The translations under genes were made by a program, and so were the position numbers. A DNA stretch of 18,254 nucleotides from an uncultured Beijerinckiaceae bacterium (GTDB taxonomy: Bacteria > Pseudomonadota > Alphaproteobacteria > Rhizobiales > Beijerinckiaceae), in NCBI GenBank assembly GCA_937863205.1, contig CALMGA010000163.1, forward strand, positions 10,581 through 28,834, in the 5' to 3' direction. The notes under the pieces were generated by a model. The model ran no database searches and was not told the DNA's origin. It saw only the letters and a program-made list of their open reading frames with translations. This document shows positions 8,118-15,988 of the stretch, one piece after another; the first letter of the stretch is position 1, and every line of letters starts with the position of its first letter.

Positions 8118-8837
8118 GTGACGGGTTTCGCCCTGCGCGGCCGGGTTGCCGCCACCGGGCGACCGTCCCTGCGCCGCCGCGACGAAGCGCCGGTCGAGTG
8201 GCGCGAGGACGCCGGGCTCGTGCCCTACCCCGAAGCCGTGGCGGCGATGGACGCGCGCGCGGCGGCGATCCGGCGCGGCGAAGCTCCCGAACTCGTTTGG
8301 CTGCTGCAGCATCCCCCGCTCTATACGGCCGGCACGTCGACGCCGTCTGGACAGGGCCCGATGCGCCTGCCCCTCCACGCCAGCGGGCGCGGCGGCCAGA
8401 TCACCTACCACGGGCCGGGGCAGCGGATCGCCTACGTGATGCTCGACCTGCAGGCGCGCGGAGCCGACATCCGCGGCTTCGTCGCCGGCCTGGAGCGCTG
8501 GCTGAGCGACACGCTGGACGTTTTCGGCATCGAAGGCGAGCGCCGCGACGACAGGGTCGGCGTGTGGGTACGCCGCCCCGACAAGCCTGTGGGGCCTGAG
8601 GGCGCACCGGCCGAGGACAAGATCGCCGCGATCGGGGTCAGGGTCCGGCGTTGGGTCACGTTCCACGGCGTGTCGCTGAACGTTTCGCCGGTGCTGTCGC
8701 ACTACGAGGGCATCGTGCCGTGCGGCATCGGCGAACGGCACCTCGGCGTCACCAGCCTTGCCGACCTCGGCTGCGAGGCGACGATGACGGAGGTCGACGA
8801 GGCGCTGCGCGCGAGCTTCGCGCGCGTCTTCGGGTAG
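8118..8837 (+). CDS. lipB: Octanoyltransferase LipB
   Basis: LipB moves the octanoyl group from octanoyl-ACP to the lipoyl domains of dehydrogenase complexes and GcvH; LipA, an Fe-S enzyme, then adds sulfur. The 239-residue protein shows [12 protein letters not shown] (63-74), the signature [12 protein letters not shown] (91-102), the catalytic Lys168 in [18 protein letters not shown] and the catalytic Cys202 in IVPCGI. The start used is GTG at 8118; it gives an N-terminal tail of about 20 residues longer than E. coli LipB, so a later start is possible. A stretch around 150-166 ([16 protein letters not shown]) is a small insert also seen in some alphaproteobacterial LipB. It ends 3 bases from the stop of the convergent AsmA-like gene, leaving no room for a separate terminator. 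Confidence 0.96.
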   Translation: MTGFALRGRVAATGRPSLRRRDEAPVEWREDAGLVPYPEAVAAMDARAAAIRRGEAPELVWLLQHPPLYTAGTSTPSGQGPMRLPLHASGRGGQITYHGPGQRIAYVMLDLQARGADIRGFVAGLERWLSDTLDVFGIEGERRDDRVGVWVRRPDKPVGPEGAPAEDKIAAIGVRVRRWVTFHGVSLNVSPVLSHYEGIVPCGIGERHLGVTSLADLGCEATMTEVDEALRASFARVFG

Positions 8838-8840
8838 GGT

Positions 8841-11800
8841 TCAGCGCGACGGTTCCTCGGACTGGCTCTTCAAGGCGCGAGGCGGCGGTCCATCGACGAG
8901 GGCGCCGAAGACGTTGCGCAGGAAGCCGGGCGCCACCGCCGAGAGCGGATTGATGCTGAGCTGGGGCTGGCTCGCCGGACCGGAAATGCCGAAGGTGATG
9001 GCGAGCAGTCCCTCGTTGGACTTGCCGCCGAGGAAGACGCCGAACACCGGGATCTGAGAGAACAGGTTGTTGAGGGCGAAGACCGGGACGAACGTCCCCT
9101 TCAGCGCGACGCCGTCGTGGGAATAATCGAGCCAGCCATCGACCGAAAGGCCGATCTGCGGGCCGTACATGGTGGCGTCGCGCAGCTCCAGCCGGCTGCC
9201 TTCGCGCTCGAAATTGACCTTCAGCCGGGTGAATTCGACCGCGCCGCCGTCGATGCGCCGGGCGGCGTCGCTGTCCTGGCCCGGCGCGCTGAGGGTCGCC
9301 GACGTCGCCACCAGGCGCCGGATCGCCGGCTCGTCGCGCAGCACGAAGTCGCGGATCTCGAGGTTGCCGGTGAGCACGTCGTCGCCGAGCTTGATGTTGG
9401 CGGCGAGGGCGCCGCCCTCCATGTGCTTGTAAAGGTCGATGAAGGACACCAGCGCGCCGGCGTCCTGCGCGGCGATGCTGATGCGCCCGTTGGCGCCCAT
9501 CGAACCCGACACGGCTTGGCGCCCGAACCGGCCCTGAAGGTTGAACTGCCGGATCGCGCCCTCACGCTTGAACAGGCGCAGTTCGGCGCCGCTCATCACT
9601 TCCTTGTTGAAGCCCGTGAGCAGGTTCGACTTCAGGTCGATCTCGTAGGCGGCCAAGGCGGCGAAGGGATCGGCTGCCTTCTCGCCTTTGATCGCCCGCG
9701 AGGGACCGGCCTCGCCGGCGTTGGCGGAGGTGACCGCCTTGAAGAAGGGGCGCGCGTCGATGGCGTTGCCGCGCACGGTCAGCTTGAGGGCGGCATCGCT
9801 TCGGGCGACCTCCAGCTTCATGTCGTCGCCGGCGGAGATCTTGAAGGATCCGAAGCGCGCGCCCTGCAGGCTGTTGTCGGGGGCGAGCTGGATCGATCCC
9901 TTGGCCTGAAGGGGGCCGATGTCGACCGACACGGGATCAAGCACCATGCGGTCGCCGGCGGAGGCGACGGTCAGCACGACCTTGGCCGGTTGACCGGCCG
10001 GCTTGCGCAGGCCGAGAACGCCGGCCTCCACCGTGGCTTTGGTGAGGTCGAGGTCGACCTGCGCCCTGAGCTTGGCCGGATCGGCCAGAACGGTGTCGAC
10101 CTGCGCCGAGATCGGGCCGCTGACGCCGGGAATGACTGCCAAGCCGAGCCGGGCTCGCGCCGCCTCGTCGAGAACCACGCCGAACAGGGCGTGCGGCGGC
10201 TCGCTTCCGGTGCGGGTGATGTCGAAGGTCGCCGCGCCACCGAAGATCCGCCCCTGCCCGAGCGCCCGGACCGTGCCATCGGCGACGGTCAAAGCCAGCG
10301 TCGCGTTCTCCAGCCCGTCCTTGCCGATCAAACGCTCGGCCTGGAAGTTGGAAACGTTGGCCTCGACGTTGAGCGACTCCTTGGACGGGTCCTCCTCCTT
10401 CCCCAGAAGCATCCTGCGCGTCAGGTTGCCCTCGATCTGGCCGTGCAGCGTGGCCGGATCGAGCGGCAGCGACGCGTAGGGCTTCAGCGCCGGCTTCGTC
10501 AGCAGGCCGGTGATGGCGTCCACGCTGCCGGCGATGTGCGCGGACAGAACGGCCTGGATGGGATGGAGGCTGCTGTCGGCCACGGAAAAGGCACCCTTGG
10601 TCAGGGTGATCCGGCGCCCGTCGACGAGGGAGGCGGCGCTGGCGATGGTGAAGTGCGAGCTGCGGCCGGTGATGTGCGCGGAGCCGGTGACCTCGTCGAG
10701 CGGCGGAACGCCGTCGAGATAGCGCAGGCGGCCGTCCTTGAGCTTGAAGTCGATCGACACCGAGTTGTCGGCCGGCGCCAGATCGGCGCGCATCCGTTTC
10801 AGGTCGGTCTCGTCGTAGTCGATCTGCATGGTGCCGTCGGTGATCCGGCCGGCTTCGAAGTGGTTCAGGATCCAGGCACGCACGTTGGCGGCAAGCGGGG
10901 ATGGCCAGATGCGTTCGATCACAGCCACGTCGGTGGGATCGAGCGACATGCCCAGGCGGATGTGCGGCCCGTTCACCCAGTCCACCCGGCCGGCCAGCGC
11001 CGCCCCGCCGCCGTCCTGGGCGTTGCCGTCCTGGGAGTTGCCGCCCTGGCGATCGACCTCCTTGGAATTGAACCACATGCGGTCGATCAGGAACTGCTTG
11101 CGATCGAGCAGGAGTTGGCCGGCGAACTGACCGGCCGCGATGGGGACCGGCCGCTGGCCCTTGCGGTCCGGGGCGAACAGCCCCGGCTCGGTGAGGTGCA
11201 GGGCCACGCCCCAGGGCTCGCCTTCGCGGGCCGGCGTCGCCAGCTCGCCAGCCGCCAGGAAGTGGGTCTCGCCCTCGCGGTAGTGCAGTCTGTCGATCAC
11301 CACCCGCCGCGCTTGCGCATTCCAATGAAAGGCGAGGCCGGCGCCGTCCAGCAGCAGCGGCTCGAAGTCGGGATCGTCGGTCCGCACGAAGCCGGTGCCG
11401 ACGTCGAACCCGCCGGCCGCCTCGAACAAAGTGTCGTCCGCCCGAACGCCGATGTCGAGGTGCATGCCCAGCGGAGCATCGCTGTCGAGGCTGCGCGAGC
11501 GGCTACCGGCCGCGAGCTTCAGCTCGTCGATCGTCACATCCTGCACCTTGAAGCCGAAGCGGCGCTCGGCACCCGGTTGCCCGTTGGCCAGCGCGGCGAT
11601 CTGCCAGCGCCGGTTGGGACCCTCGGCCGACGCGCCGAAGCTGGTTTGCTTGCCGTGCTTGGCGAAGGCGAGATCGAAGTCGCGGTAGCTCGTTTCCTCG
11701 CCGGTGTCCTGATCCTGGATCACCAGCGTGCCGCGCGAGATGGCGAGGCGGTCGACGGCGGCGATGGGACTGCGGGGATCGGTCAGGATGTCGAGGAACT

Positions 11801-12497
11801 GGCGCAAGCCCGTCGCCGCCTTGCGCATGACGACCGTGCGCCCCGGCATCGCGGATCCGAGCGGTACGGCGGCGATCGACGGGGAGCCGGTGGAGGTCGC
11901 CGACACGGGCGCTTGACTGGCCGCGGACGCGTGGATCGCAGAAGCCGCTTGGCTGGCCGGCTGATCCTCGGCGCCGTGGCCGATCTCCAGGAAAGGTTTG
12001 GAACCGTCGCCCGATGCGATGCCGAGATTGCCGTTGCGCAGAAAGACCGCCCGCAGGGTGACGTCGAGCAGTTCGAGGCGCTTGGGCACCACCCTGCCGA
12101 GCATCAGCGCGGGGGTGTCGAGGTCGAGTTCGGCCTTGGGGGCGCTCAGGATCGGGCCGCCGTCGGGCCCGGTCACGGCGAGGCCGGTGATCGAAAGGCT
12201 CGGACTGAAGCCGCGCTGCGCCAGCGAAAGGCCGCCGAGGGTGAAGTGCAGGCCGTTGCCGAACCTGCCGTTGAGCGCGCGGGTGATGGTCGGGCCGAGC
12301 AGGCCGCCGATGGCCATCGGGCCATAGCTCAGCCGCGCGACGAGATAGCCGGTGGCGAGAACGGCGGCGATCACCAGCACCGCCGCCAGCTTCATGCAGG
12401 CGAACACGGCGCGGTGCGGCCTGCGGCTCGCGAGACGATCCTCGCGTTTCGCAAGCTGCCGAACGAGGTTTCCCACGTGTCCCGGCCCTGCCGTCAT
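8841..12497 (-). CDS. AsmA/YhdP-like envelope protein (DUF3971 / AsmA-like C-terminal)
   Basis: A 1218-residue membrane-anchored protein. After a basic cytoplasmic start (about 1-29, KREDRLASRRPHR) there is one membrane helix (about 31-55, VFACMKLAAVLVIAAVLATGYLV) followed by more than 1100 residues of periplasmic beta-rich repeats, ending in the AsmA_2-like block GLLAITFGISGPASQPQLSINPLSAVAPGFLR. This is the layout of YhdP, a bridge-like protein linked to phospholipid movement between inner and outer membranes in E. coli; the same role here is inference. The ATG at 12497 has GGGAG just upstream and leaves the divergent peroxiredoxin gene free; an ATG at 12662 would overlap it. A Gln/Asn/Gly-rich 15-bp microrepeat (11008-11050) sits in a predicted loop. 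It is probably transcribed alone. Confidence 0.87.
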   Translation of the reverse strand: MTAGPGHVGNLVRQLAKREDRLASRRPHRAVFACMKLAAVLVIAAVLATGYLVARLSYGPMAIGGLLGPTITRALNGRFGNGLHFTLGGLSLAQRGFSPSLSITGLAVTGPDGGPILSAPKAELDLDTPALMLGRVVPKRLELLDVTLRAVFLRNGNLGIASGDGSKPFLEIGHGAEDQPASQAASAIHASAASQAPVSATSTGSPSIAAVPLGSAMPGRTVVMRKAATGLRQFLDILTDPRSPIAAVDRLAISRGTLVIQDQDTGEETSYRDFDLAFAKHGKQTSFGASAEGPNRRWQIAALANGQPGAERRFGFKVQDVTIDELKLAAGSRSRSLDSDAPLGMHLDIGVRADDTLFEAAGGFDVGTGFVRTDDPDFEPLLLDGAGLAFHWNAQARRVVIDRLHYREGETHFLAAGELATPAREGEPWGVALHLTEPGLFAPDRKGQRPVPIAAGQFAGQLLLDRKQFLIDRMWFNSKEVDRQGGNSQDGNAQDGGGAALAGRVDWVNGPHIRLGMSLDPTDVAVIERIWPSPLAANVRAWILNHFEAGRITDGTMQIDYDETDLKRMRADLAPADNSVSIDFKLKDGRLRYLDGVPPLDEVTGSAHITGRSSHFTIASAASLVDGRRITLTKGAFSVADSSLHPIQAVLSAHIAGSVDAITGLLTKPALKPYASLPLDPATLHGQIEGNLTRRMLLGKEEDPSKESLNVEANVSNFQAERLIGKDGLENATLALTVADGTVRALGQGRIFGGAATFDITRTGSEPPHALFGVVLDEAARARLGLAVIPGVSGPISAQVDTVLADPAKLRAQVDLDLTKATVEAGVLGLRKPAGQPAKVVLTVASAGDRMVLDPVSVDIGPLQAKGSIQLAPDNSLQGARFGSFKISAGDDMKLEVARSDAALKLTVRGNAIDARPFFKAVTSANAGEAGPSRAIKGEKAADPFAALAAYEIDLKSNLLTGFNKEVMSGAELRLFKREGAIRQFNLQGRFGRQAVSGSMGANGRISIAAQDAGALVSFIDLYKHMEGGALAANIKLGDDVLTGNLEIRDFVLRDEPAIRRLVATSATLSAPGQDSDAARRIDGGAVEFTRLKVNFEREGSRLELRDATMYGPQIGLSVDGWLDYSHDGVALKGTFVPVFALNNLFSQIPVFGVFLGGKSNEGLLAITFGISGPASQPQLSINPLSAVAPGFLRNVFGALVDGPPPRALKSQSEEPSR
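11008..11050. repeat. 15-bp tandem microrepeat inside the AsmA-like gene
   Basis: Nearly three copies of a 15-base unit: CCGCCGTCCTGGG (11008-11020, partial), CGTTGCCGTCCTGGG (11021-11035) and AGTTGCCGCCCTGGC (11036-11050). On the coding strand they give a QGGNSQDGNAQDGG stretch, likely a flexible surface loop that expanded by slippage. Confidence 0.8.
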
Positions 12498-12569
12498 GGT
12501 GCTCCCGGTGTGCCCAAGCGCATCTCTGCGTGCCGACCCGCTGTTGCTGTGCCCCGCCTGGAGGTATAC

Positions 12570-12581
12570 GGCTCGCGAGCC
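12570..12581. promoter_or_regulatory. 12-bp palindrome between divergent AsmA-like and bcp genes
   Basis: GGCTCGCGAGCC is perfectly self-complementary and lies midway in the 151-base divergent spacer. Such a site could be an operator, but a GC-rich palindrome of this length can occur by chance. No good sigma-70 box pair was found next to it. Confidence 0.25.
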
Positions 12582-12648
12582 CGCAACGGCGTCGTCCGCG
12601 CTTTGATCGGGGCGACTGTCCGGTTTTTTGGGACGAAAGGAAGGCGGC

Positions 12649-13122
12649 ATGGACCGTCCCATCGCCGTCGGAACCTCCGCGCCCGATTTCTCGCTGCCGG
12701 ATCACGAAGGCAACACGTTGACGCTGCGCGGCTTCGCCGGGCGGCCGCTTGTTCTTTATTTTTATCCCAAGGACGACACGTCGGGCTGCACGACGGAGGC
12801 GGTCGACTTCAGCAACCTTGCCGGAGCCTTCGCGCAGGCCGGCGCGGCCGTGCTCGGCGTGTCGCCGGACTCGGTGAAGAGCCATGCCAAGTTCAGGACC
12901 AAGCACGAACTCGCCATCCCGCTCGCCTCCGACGAGGAAAAGACCGCGCTGGAAGCCTATGGGGTGTGGGTCGAGAAAGCCATGTACGGCCGCACGTACA
13001 TGGGGGTCGAGCGTACCACCGTTCTCATCGGCGGGGATGGACGCGTCGCCAGGATCTGGCCCAAGGTGAAGGTGCCGGGGCACGCCGCCGAGGTCCTTGC
13101 CGCCGTGCAGGCGCTTGGCTGA
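12649..13122 (+). CDS. bcp: Thiol peroxidase, Bcp/PrxQ type, 1-Cys form
   Basis: A 157-residue AhpC/TSA-fold peroxiredoxin that reduces hydrogen peroxide and organic hydroperoxides in the cytosol. It carries APDFSLPDHEGN (11-22), VLYFYPKDDTSGCTTEA with the peroxidatic Cys47 and active-site Thr44, and the later conserved Arg in MGVERTTVLIG. The E. coli type has a resolving cysteine five residues after the peroxidatic one; here that place is Val52, and Cys47 is the only cysteine in the protein, so an outside thiol must resolve it. The ATG at 12649 has AAGGAAGG upstream and is preferred to an ATG at 12628. It is divergent from the AsmA-like gene. Confidence 0.94.
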   Translation: MDRPIAVGTSAPDFSLPDHEGNTLTLRGFAGRPLVLYFYPKDDTSGCTTEAVDFSNLAGAFAQAGAAVLGVSPDSVKSHAKFRTKHELAIPLASDEEKTALEAYGVWVEKAMYGRTYMGVERTTVLIGGDGRVARIWPKVKVPGHAAEVLAAVQALG

Positions 13123-13220
13123 GAGCTTCGAACCAGTATAAGCCCGCGACGGTCGTTCGACAGGTCCGATCTCCTGCGACACCTTCCGGCTTCGGTCCCG
13201 TCGGCACCGGGCGAGCGCAT

Positions 13221-13249
13221 TTGACTTGCGCGGGATTTGCCAGTCATCT
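13221..13249 (+). promoter_or_regulatory. Weak candidate promoter for the membrane protein gene
   Basis: TTGACT (13221-13226) is followed after 17 bases by TCATCT (13244-13249). The -35 is good and the -10 poor. It lies about 80 bases before the start at 13332. Confidence 0.3.
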
Positions 13250-13331
13250 TAACGCTTTCTTCAGAATTCGTTGGCAACGGCTGCGGCCGCCCGGCTAGAT
13301 CGCGCGTACCGGTTCCATGCCAGGAGGCGAT

Positions 13332-13991
13332 ATGTTGCAGCTCATCCGACGTTCGGCGCGACAGCCGACCTCAGCCGTCGAGGGCGCGGAGCCGGTCATT
13401 GCGTCCGCCTCGGGCGGGCTGCGCAGGACCGACTGGCTGCTGGGAGGCTCCATCGCGACGCTGGCGGTGGTGTTCGTGGCCGGGCTTCTTGGCCTGCGCA
13501 GCAGCACGGCCGAACTCCAGGACCAGTCGCGCGGCAACACGCGGGACATCACGGCGTTGAAGGCCGACACGGTTGATCGCATCAACGGCATCGCCGGCGA
13601 TCTCGCGAAAACAAACCAAACGCTGACCGATCTGATCGCGCTGCGCGCGCAGGAAAAGCCATCGGTGGCTGCGCCGCTTGGTGGCGAGCCGTCGAGTCGT
13701 GCAGCGGTCGCGAAGGCGGCTGCTTCCCGCGACGTCAAAAAAGCCGCGAAGGCGACTGCGCCCACGCCGGTCGCGCGGCCAACCCTGCCGCCTCCCGAGC
13801 CGCTCACCGTACGCCGGAAGCCGGCGCGCGAGCGAGCCGAAGAGGCGCGTCGACGCCAGACCAAGCCGGGTAAGGCGGCCATTGCGCAAAAGCCAGAGCC
13901 GAAACCGCCGGCTGAACTCGCGCGCCTGCGGCGGGAAGCGGCGAACCGGCTGTTGCGCCTGCGCCGTCTGGCCCGTCGAGCCAACGGCTGA
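13332..13991 (+). CDS. Single-pass membrane protein with basic, proline-rich tail
   Basis: I do not recognise this 219-residue protein. It has a short cytoplasmic N terminus, one membrane helix (about 36-55, WLLGGSIATLAVVFVAGLLG), a predicted coiled coil (about 58-106, heptad-like ELQDQSRGNTRDITALKADT onward) and a disordered tail (about 110-219) rich in Lys, Arg, Ala and Pro. The tail ends in a run dense in Arg and Leu (REAANRLLRLRRLARRANG). The strong AGGAGG 4 bases upstream fixes the start at the ATG 13332 instead of 13317. It stands alone between bcp and tRNA-Arg. The layout suggests an envelope-associated scaffold or a wall- or nucleic-acid-contacting tail, but this is a guess from composition. 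A basic tail this long is easily conserved only in shape. Confidence 0.7.
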   Translation: MLQLIRRSARQPTSAVEGAEPVIASASGGLRRTDWLLGGSIATLAVVFVAGLLGLRSSTAELQDQSRGNTRDITALKADTVDRINGIAGDLAKTNQTLTDLIALRAQEKPSVAAPLGGEPSSRAAVAKAAASRDVKKAAKATAPTPVARPTLPPPEPLTVRRKPARERAEEARRRQTKPGKAAIAQKPEPKPPAELARLRREAANRLLRLRRLARRANG

Positions 13992-14077
13992 CGCGATCGT
14001 TCGACTTCGGATCTCGCGATGCCGCGCGCGCCCTTCGAGGCAATGACGACAGCCGCGATCAACCTGCCGGCAAGAAG

Positions 14078-14154
14078 TGGCGACCCCGGCAGGGTTCGAA
14101 CCTGCGACCTGCCGCTTAGAAGGCGGCTGCTCTATCCAGCTGAGCTACGGGGTC
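14078..14154 (-). tRNA. tRNA-Arg (anticodon TCT)
   Basis: A 77-base cloverleaf with encoded CCA. The acceptor stem GACCCCG/CGGGGTC is perfect, the anticodon stem GCCGC/GCGGC encloses CTTCTAA (anticodon TCT, reading AGA and AGG), and the T arm is GCAGG-TTCGAAC-CTGCC. Confidence 0.97.
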
Positions 14155-14252
14155 GTATCGCCGATCGTTCCCGGCGCATCGGACCGGATACCGGATCCGG
14201 CTCGATGCTCTAACCTATCATAAGGCCGCCGCGCCCGTCCTACTCCGATGCC

Positions 14253-14558
14253 TCAGTGGGTCCACTGCCCACGGCGCGACGATCGGAAGTTGTCGGCATA
14301 GGAGAACACCTTGCGGGTGACCGGCTTGGGCTCGGTGACGTGAAAGGCGATGCCGTTGCGCTCGCAATAGGCGATGGCATCCTCCTTGGTGGCGAAGCGC
14401 AGCACGATCTGCCGGCGCATGTCACCGCTGCCCGACCATCCCATCAGCGGTTCGATCTCCATCGCCTCCTCGGGCTCGTAGTTCAACACCCAAAGCTTGG
14501 TCGAGGCCTTGCCGGACTGCGTTGCCGAAGGGGACGGCTTGAAGATACGCGCGCTCAT
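14253..14558 (-). CDS. Complex I accessory subunit, NDUFS4 / ETC_C1_NDUFA4 family
   Basis: A 101-residue protein matching the conserved domain of mitochondrial NDUFS4 (AQDQ/18-kDa subunit) found in alphaproteobacterial NADH:ubiquinone oxidoreductase. Signature blocks are LWVLNYEPEEAMEIEPLMGWSGSGD (22-46), the Gln/Leu/Phe strand QIVLRFATKEDAIAYCERNG (50-69) and the C-terminal SYADNFRSSRRGQWTH (86-101). It is peripheral to the matrix-side arm of complex I, so here cytosolic at the inner membrane. GGAGA lies 5 bases before the ATG at 14558. It stands alone between tRNA-Arg and tRNA-Pro, away from any nuo operon, which is usual for this accessory gene. Confidence 0.93.
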   Translation of the reverse strand: MSARIFKPSPSATQSGKASTKLWVLNYEPEEAMEIEPLMGWSGSGDMRRQIVLRFATKEDAIAYCERNGIAFHVTEPKPVTRKVFSYADNFRSSRRGQWTH

Positions 14559-14625
14559 CAATTCTCCGATGCCTGAGCCGGCCGGATCCGGCCTTTCATC
14601 AACGTCCACCACCGGGACTGAGAGG

Positions 14626-14702
14626 TGGTCGGGGCAGCAGGATTCGAACCTGCGACCTGAAGTTCCCAAAACTTCCGCGCTACCAGACTGCGCTATACCC
14701 CG
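14626..14702 (-). tRNA. tRNA-Pro (anticodon TGG)
   Basis: A 77-base cloverleaf with encoded CCA. The acceptor CGGGGTA/TGCCCCG has one T-G pair, the anticodon stem GAAGT/ACTTC encloses TTTGGGA (anticodon TGG), and the T arm is GCAGG-TTCGAAT-CCTGC. It lies 67 bases upstream of the NDUFS4-like start on the same strand. Confidence 0.97.
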
Positions 14703-15003
14703 CCGCACGGCGAACCCGCCCATTGCTCGACCGCAACCCGCCAAACCCGTCCGCGTTGCCGCCGCATGTCAGATGCGGACGCGACGCGGCAGGTTCCCAT
14801 TCTTGAGCCGACAAACACCACGACGTGTCGATCCGCCCCGCAGCCGGGATCGAGCGTTCCTGTATAGCCGTTCCGCCGCCGTCCGCCAGACCGGATTCGC
14901 GCGACATGGCGGAGAAGACGTGGACCATATGACCACGAATGCCGGAGCGTCGGACCGAAACGAGCACGGCGGTTTTCGGGCCAGTCCGATGCGGCACAAA
15001 ACG
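14703..15003. other. Gene-free spacer upstream of tRNA-Pro
   Basis: This 301-base stretch has no supported gene. It must hold the tRNA-Pro promoter and the end of the DUF938 transcript. The only structure noted is a short inverted repeat, CCGCAT (14762-14767) and ATGCGG (14773-14778) around GTCAG. I could not place convincing -35/-10 boxes. Confidence 0.5.
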
Positions 15004-15708
15004 TCAGGGCATCGGTTCGGACCCGATCGTGCGTCCGATGCCCGAGACACGCTCGGCGGATAGCGTGCAGCCGATCCTGCGGAAGACGAGGGCAAGATTG
15101 TTGGCCGGCATGGCGACGCGCTTGGTCAGGGCAAGATCGTGTTGCGCGGCGAGCGCGACCACGGCGTCGAGGTGGCGCACTCCCCAAGCGGGGTTGCGGC
15201 CGCGCAGGCTCCGATCAAAGGCCACATTGCCGGGCACGGGCTCAGAGCCGGGTTCGAGATAAGGACCGTAGAGGACCATCACGCCGCCTTCGCCGAGCAG
15301 GCGGCTGGCGCCCTTCATCAGCCCTTGCGTCGCTGCCCAGGGTGCGATGTGGATCATGTTGATGGCCACCACGGCATCCGCCCGCTCAAGCGGCCAGCCA
15401 AGGGGGTCGGCAGCATCGAGCCGCAACGGGGGCAGCAGGTTCGCCGATCCGGCGGCATCGCGCCACGCCGAGATGCTGGCCAAGCATAGGTCGTCGAGAT
15501 CGGTCGGCTGCCAAAGAAGCCCCGGGCAGGCGCTGGCGAAGCGGAGCGCGTGTTCGCCGCTGCCGGCGGCGATTTCGAGCACCATCCCGGTGTGCGGCAG
15601 GTTCGCCCTGAGTACGTCGAGAATGGGCTCGCGGTTCCGCGCGGCGGCGGGCGATACGAGAGCGGCGGAGAACGGTGCTCGCGGCATCGCGCCGCCCGGA
15701 TCAGGCAT
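15004..15708 (-). CDS. DUF938 methyltransferase-like protein
   Basis: A 234-residue protein with a class I S-adenosylmethionine methyltransferase fold of the DUF938 family (function unknown). Motifs: SPAAARNREPILDVLR (19-34), the glycine-rich SAM loop VLEIAAGSGEHAL (43-55), the acidic PTDLDD (68-73), and VVAINMIHIAPWAATQGL, whose NMIHIAPW is typical of the family. The ATG at 15708 overlaps the stop of the upstream small gene by 8 bases (ATGCCTGA), suggesting translational coupling; an internal ATG at 15687 is an alternative start. It is the last gene of the minus-strand group beginning with the DUF1289 gene. The end of the coding sequence contains a 9-bp inverted repeat. Confidence 0.88.
   Translation of the reverse strand: MPDPGGAMPRAPFSAALVSPAAARNREPILDVLRANLPHTGMVLEIAAGSGEHALRFASACPGLLWQPTDLDDLCLASISAWRDAAGSANLLPPLRLDAADPLGWPLERADAVVAINMIHIAPWAATQGLMKGASRLLGEGGVMVLYGPYLEPGSEPVPGNVAFDRSLRGRNPAWGVRHLDAVVALAAQHDLALTKRVAMPANNLALVFRRIGCTLSAERVSGIGRTIGSEPMP
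15007..15043. repeat. Inverted repeat at the 3' end of the DUF938 gene
   Basis: GGGCATCGG (15007-15015) and CCGATGCCC (15035-15043) are perfect complements around a 19-base loop, immediately inside the stop codon. A smaller CGGAC/GTCCG alternative shares the region. No T-run follows, so a terminator role is uncertain. Confidence 0.45.
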
Positions 15709-15988
15709 CCAGCGGCACGCGAGCGCGCAACGCGCCGACCCGCCCGAGTGCCGCGACGCGATCCACCGCCAGGAACAGAGCAAGCGAGACCGCGTCGATG
15801 GCGAAGATGCGCAGCACCGGCGCAGCCGTCACGGGCGGGCGCGGGAAGCCGGCAAGCGTCGCGAGCGCCGCGAAGGGCGTCGCAGGGGCAAGGGCAAGGC
15901 TCGGGGCCAAGCTGGCGATGACGGCCGATTCGATCCGCAGCCACGTTGCCCAAGCGACGATGCCGGTCGCGGCGGGATCGGGAGTCAT
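15701..15988 (-). CDS. Small hydrophobic protein, unknown function
   Basis: A 95-residue protein with two probable membrane segments (about 22-46 and 58-76) and a basic C terminus. I do not recognise it. Its ATG overlaps the stop of the upstream DUF1289-associated frame as ATGA, and its stop overlaps the DUF938 start by 8 bases, so it is sandwiched in a coupled operon, which is the main reason to believe it is real. It could be a small membrane partner of its neighbours; no motif allows more. Confidence 0.65.
   Translation of the reverse strand: MTPDPAATGIVAWATWLRIESAVIASLAPSLALAPATPFAALATLAGFPRPPVTAAPVLRIFAIDAVSLALFLAVDRVAALGRVGALRARVPLDA

Noticed and set aside
7329..8741. Minus-strand frame of 470 codons opposite the acyltransferase and lipB
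   Set aside because: It spans two plus-strand genes, one with catalytic residues intact, and shows no domain of its own.
12498..12662. Longer AsmA-like protein starting at 12662
   Set aside because: It would overlap the divergent bcp start and its ribosome binding site, and the added residues are of low quality.
9117..13298. Very long plus-strand frame of 1393 codons
   Set aside because: It is antisense to the AsmA-like gene and runs out of frame through bcp. Its Gly/Asp/Arg/His/Val-rich translation is a typical complement of a GC-rich gene.
14580..14593. 14-bp palindrome GGCCGGATCCGGCC near tRNA-Pro as a terminator
   Set aside because: It has no real loop and, on the strand of tRNA-Pro, no T-run; the TTT is on the plus strand, where no gene ends.
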